A stretch of DNA of 13,529 nucleotides from Patescibacteria group bacterium (GTDB lineage Bacteria; Patescibacteriota; Microgenomatia; UBA12405; JAHJSD01). The notes under the pieces are model-generated. The model was given only the letters and a program-made list of their open reading frames with translations, was not told the origin of the DNA and did not search any database. A program made the position numbers and the translations under genes. Location of the stretch: NCBI GenBank assembly GCA_018830585.1, contig JAHJSD010000088.1:1-13529 (forward strand), written 5' to 3'. Below are positions 11,287-13,529 of the stretch, one piece after another; position 1 is the first letter of the stretch, and each line of letters begins with the position of its first letter.

Positions 11287-11480
11287 CCACGGGTATCTCG
11301 TCCTTCCGTAGCTGTCCGCCGCCAAAGGCTAAGGACAGCGAAGGAGGAAAACCCGTGGTGCCAATCCAAACGCCCCGTTGGGGCGAAGATACCTAAACCA
11401 GAAAACCAATTCATCCACGGGTGAATCCTCCCCGACGTAACGTCGGGGCGCGCAAGGCGGACTACGGGCATGAACCCGTG
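11287..11480. repeat. Alternating inverted-repeat array with about 64-base period
   Basis: The word CCACGGGT and its complement alternate: CCACGGGT at 11287-11294, ACCCGTGG at 11351-11358, CCACGGGT at 11415-11422, and ACCCGTG at 11474-11480. The first two steps are exactly 64 bases and the third is 59. Each interval holds its own hairpin: TCCTTC..GCTGTCC/GGACAGC..GAAGGA (11301-11345), CGCCCC/GGGGCG (11371-11385) and CCCCGACG/CGTCGGGG (11430-11448). GGTATCT (11292-11298) can also pair with AGATACC (11387-11393). An open frame on the minus strand (11235-11471) crosses it but reads as non-coding. It lies between the divergent promoters of the pilin operon and the binding-protein gene. Confidence 0.75.
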
Positions 11481-11540
11481 TGTATTTTATAAATAAAGTG
11501 TTATCAACAAAGTATCACTCTGAATTTGTTGCCCCCTTTT

Positions 11541-11571
11541 TGTTACAATTATTTCTAAATTAGTTTAAAAT
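11541..11571 (+). promoter_or_regulatory. Candidate promoter(s) of the solute-binding protein gene
   Basis: There are two options. An extended -10 (TGTTACAAT, 11541-11549) would give a leader of about 20 bases. TAAAAT at 11566-11571, followed by 7 bases and the ATG at 11579, would give a leaderless mRNA. Neither leader contains a Shine-Dalgarno, and neither has a strong -35. Confidence 0.45.
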
Positions 11572-11578
11572 TAAACCA

Positions 11579-13195
11579 ATGCCGGATGATAATCCGAATT
11601 TAGATCTGCCTCAACCGGAAGCCAGACAGCCGGAGCCGGACCAGCCCCGGCCGCAAACAACGCCGCCGGGTCAGCAAGCGTCTTTACCGCCGCAGACGCC
11701 GGAACCGAATGCCAATGATCCGTCTGATCCTTTATTCTCTCCCGCGTTTCCTCCTGGCAAAACAGAAGAGAAAGAAGAAATTCCTCCTTTCCGGGTAGAG
11801 CCTTCGGACTTTCCCGGTTTTTCTCTTCCTGGACAAAAGCAGGTTTTGGAAAAACCGCCCGGCAAACAGTTTGCTTTAGGTAGGAAAATGATTTTTTTAA
11901 TACTCGCCGGCGTTGCCGTGATCGTTCTTTCCTTTTTTGTTTTGAATTTGCTTAGAAAAAATAAACAGCCTGAGACAGAAGCGGCTCTCAATTATTGGGG
12001 TCTTTGGGAACCGGAGCCGGTGATTCAGGGAATAATTGCCCAGTTTGAAGAGGAACACCCCGGGATTAAAATCAATTATTCCCAGCAGGATAAAGACGAT
12101 TACCGGGCCCGAATGCAGGCCGCTTTTTCCAGAGGCGAAGGACCCGATATTTTCCGTTTTCATAACACCTGGACCCCGATGCTTAAAAATGAGCTGGCTC
12201 CGGTTCCGGAATCATTAGCCGGGTCTTTAGCCTTGGAAACCGATTATTTCCCGGTGATTTCCGAATCGATCAAACAAGGAGGCCTTTATTACGGAGTCCC
12301 TTTAATGATTGACACGTTGGCCCTCTATTACAACAAAGATATCTTGTCTCGGGCCAACAAGTCTCCGCCCAGAACTTGGTGGGGTTTGGAAAATTTGGCC
12401 AAAGAGCTGACCGTCCGCCCCGACCAAAAAATCGCTGTCGCCGGGGCGGCCTTGGGCGCGATCAGCAATGTCGACCACTGGAGCGACATCATCGGCCTGA
12501 TGATTTACCAGAACGGCGGCGATCCGGCTTCTCCGGATGGCTTGACTGAAGACGCAATTAAGTATTACCTGCGTTTTAAAAATGCCGACCGCGTTTGGGA
12601 CGAGTCTCTGCCCAGATCAACGGCCGCTTTTGCCGCCGGAAAGTTGGCCTTTTATTTTGGCCCTTCCTGGAGGGTTTTTAATATCTTGGAGGCCAATCCG
12701 GATTTGAACTTTGGCATTACCACCGTTCCCCAGCTGCCTAAACTGAGAGACACCGATTGGGAAGCGGCCGAGAGAGGGGAGGCGGAGCTGACTGACATTA
12801 ACTGGGCCACTTTTTGGGTCGAGGGAGTTTCGGTTAAAAGCCGGTACCAGAAAGAAGCTTGGCAGTTTTTGCAGTTTTTGGCGACAGAGGAAATAATGCA
12901 AAGACTTTACACGACCCAAAGCCAGATCCGTCCTTTCGGGGAGCTTTATCCCCGGATTGATCTGGCGGAAGACTTAAAAGGGGACTCTTTAATTAGACCT
13001 TTTATTGATCAGGCCCCGACGGCCAAGTCCTGGTATCTTTGCTCTTTTACCAGGGACGCCGGCATCAACGACCGGATTATCAGCTACTACGAAACTGCCA
13101 TTAACACCTTTGAAGAGCCTGCCGGGGAGACTAAAGCAATGGAACCTTTAACCAATGGCATCAAGCAGGTTTTGAACCAGTACGGAGTTAATTGA
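11579..13195 (+). CDS. Membrane-anchored ABC-type extracellular solute-binding protein (family 1, sugar type)
   Basis: This 538-residue protein combines a long tail, one transmembrane helix and a substrate-binding fold. Residues 1-100 are Pro/Gln/Glu-rich and probably disordered. Residues 104-125 form the helix, flanked by GRK and RKNK. Residues 135-538 match family 1 solute-binding proteins (maltose/sugar type): NYWGLWEP (138-145) and FEEEHPGIKINY (156-167) at the start, GVPLMIDTLALYYNKDIL (239-256) in the family signature region, and AFAAGKLAFYFGPSW (350-364) near the hinge. The topology is presumably tail inside, binding domain outside. These proteins normally hand sugars to an ABC permease, but no permease or ATPase gene is in the window. 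The anchor replaces the usual lipoprotein or cleaved signal, as expected for a single-membrane cell. The ligand is unknown. The gene stands alone and diverges from the pilin operon. Confidence 0.88.
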   Translation: MPDDNPNLDLPQPEARQPEPDQPRPQTTPPGQQASLPPQTPEPNANDPSDPLFSPAFPPGKTEEKEEIPPFRVEPSDFPGFSLPGQKQVLEKPPGKQFALGRKMIFLILAGVAVIVLSFFVLNLLRKNKQPETEAALNYWGLWEPEPVIQGIIAQFEEEHPGIKINYSQQDKDDYRARMQAAFSRGEGPDIFRFHNTWTPMLKNELAPVPESLAGSLALETDYFPVISESIKQGGLYYGVPLMIDTLALYYNKDILSRANKSPPRTWWGLENLAKELTVRPDQKIAVAGAALGAISNVDHWSDIIGLMIYQNGGDPASPDGLTEDAIKYYLRFKNADRVWDESLPRSTAAFAAGKLAFYFGPSWRVFNILEANPDLNFGITTVPQLPKLRDTDWEAAERGEAELTDINWATFWVEGVSVKSRYQKEAWQFLQFLATEEIMQRLYTTQSQIRPFGELYPRIDLAEDLKGDSLIRPFIDQAPTAKSWYLCSFTRDAGINDRIISYYETAINTFEEPAGETKAMEPLTNGIKQVLNQYGVN

Positions 13196-13233
13196 AATAA
13201 ACTTCCGAGGTCTAACCTTCCCTCCAACCCGCC

Positions 13234-13280
13234 TCAGATATTTCGATCCCGGATCGAAGATCTGAAACGATCCGGGATCG
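13234..13280. repeat. Competing hairpins after the solute-binding protein gene
   Basis: CGATCCCGGATCG (13244-13256) and CGATCCGGGATCG (13268-13280) are exact 13-base reverse complements. The first arm can instead fold on itself (TTCGATCC/GGATCGAA) within the outer pair TCAGAT (13234-13239) and ATCTGA (13260-13265). The two folds are mutually exclusive. They lie 39 bases past the stop codon at 13195. No T-tract follows, so a simple terminator is doubtful. Confidence 0.65.
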
Positions 13281-13398
13281 TGATTGTCCAAAATGAACGG
13301 TGGTAACAAAGCATCTATTCCCGCACGCCTCTCTCTATCATTCCCGGTCCCTTGTTCCTTATTACCAATTCCCTGTCATTTGTAATTGTCATCCTTCT
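13281..13398. other. Intergenic stretch with degenerate pyrimidine-rich words
   Basis: No gene, RNA or promoter is convincing here. The segment 13340-13390 consists of loose words (CCCGGTCCCTTG, TTCCTTATTACC, AATTCCCTGTC, ATTTGTAATTGTC) that resemble those at 8440-8490 read on the other strand. It is likely filler repeat. Confidence 0.4.
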
Positions 13399-13529
13399 AT
13401 GAAAAAGCTTGTCAAGAGCCAGATTGAATTGTTCCTTTCAACATCCTTCTATTCGTGCTTAAAGCACACTGTAACTTTTGTTGAAAAAGCAATTGCCAAT
13501 CCTGAGGTCCAGTTTCTTCAAAGAGAACT
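13399..13529 (+). CDS. Possible 5' end of a gene, truncated by the window
   Basis: An ATG at 13399 opens a frame that stays open for 43 codons to the window edge. It begins MKKLVKSQIELFLSTSFYS and continues with a Lys/Glu/Val-containing stretch (TVTFVEKAIANPEV). I do not recognise it. There is no Shine-Dalgarno and no convincing -10 at the distance seen for other genes. CATCCTTCTAT occurs both just before the ATG (13390-13400) and inside the frame (13441-13451), which hints at repeat-derived sequence. The call rests only on an open frame of 131 bases, so it may not be real. Confidence 0.28.
   Translation, partial: MKKLVKSQIELFLSTSFYSCLKHTVTFVEKAIANPEVQFLQRE

Noticed and set aside
11235..11471. 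Open frame of 78 codons on the minus strand
   Set aside because: It is read through the alternating inverted-repeat array and has no start signals. The translation has no domain character and the hairpins explain the sequence better.
11287..11480. CRISPR array
   Set aside because: The repeats are only 8 bases, alternate in orientation, number four, and the intervals contain hairpins instead of unrelated spacers.
11501..11509. TTATCAACA as a DnaA box
   Set aside because: It is a single site with a mismatch at a conserved position. No cluster, AT-rich unwinding element or dnaA/dnaN gene is present to support an origin.

Overview
The window looks like a chromosomal fragment of a Candidate Phyla Radiation (Patescibacteria) bacterium, or a close relative. 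The evidence is the protein content. There are six tandem small two-helix proteins of the T4SS_pilin (TrbC/VirB2-like) type, a VirB6/TrbL-like multi-pass membrane protein, a VanW/PG_binding_4 protein, and secreted proteins with AxA-Q cleavage sites. This set is familiar from CPR genomes. No taxonomic marker (rRNA, ribosomal protein) is present, so the assignment is inference. No tRNA, CRISPR or transposase gene was seen.

Layout: 1-280 is a block of palindromes and AT-rich repeats. 281-2017 (-) encodes a membrane-anchored VanW-family wall protein. It diverges from 2122-4191 (+), a large soluble coiled-coil protein that I cannot identify. 4251-5816 (-) is the VirB6-like channel protein, with its own near-consensus promoter. 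Directly upstream of it, 5893-8268 (-) encodes a large secreted Cys-containing protein with a clan GH-A-like glycosidase barrel at its N-terminus. 8383-9090 is a second repeat-rich block that carries the same repeat families as 1-280 in mirrored order. 9093-11230 (-) is a tightly packed operon of six paralogous pilin-like proteins. 11287-11480 is a regularly spaced alternating inverted-repeat element. 11579-13195 (+) encodes a membrane-anchored ABC-type sugar/solute-binding protein. The last 330 bases hold a strong pair of competing hairpins and possibly the start of another gene that runs off the window.

How the parts may work together (inference): the pilins, the VirB6-like protein and the secreted GH-like protein could form a cell-envelope secretion, uptake or attachment machine, as proposed for the T4SS-like loci of episymbiotic CPR bacteria. 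VirB4-type ATPase and other core genes are not in the window. The VanW protein and the solute-binding protein fit an envelope-facing theme.

Expression signals are unusually readable. Four of the six genes that head a transcription unit have a -10-like hexamer 6 to 9 bases before the start codon and no Shine-Dalgarno sequence, which suggests leaderless mRNAs. A fifth has a predicted leader of about 8 bases. Three of the five internal pilin genes have Shine-Dalgarno-like sequences and the other two are translationally coupled by 1-nt spacing or overlap.
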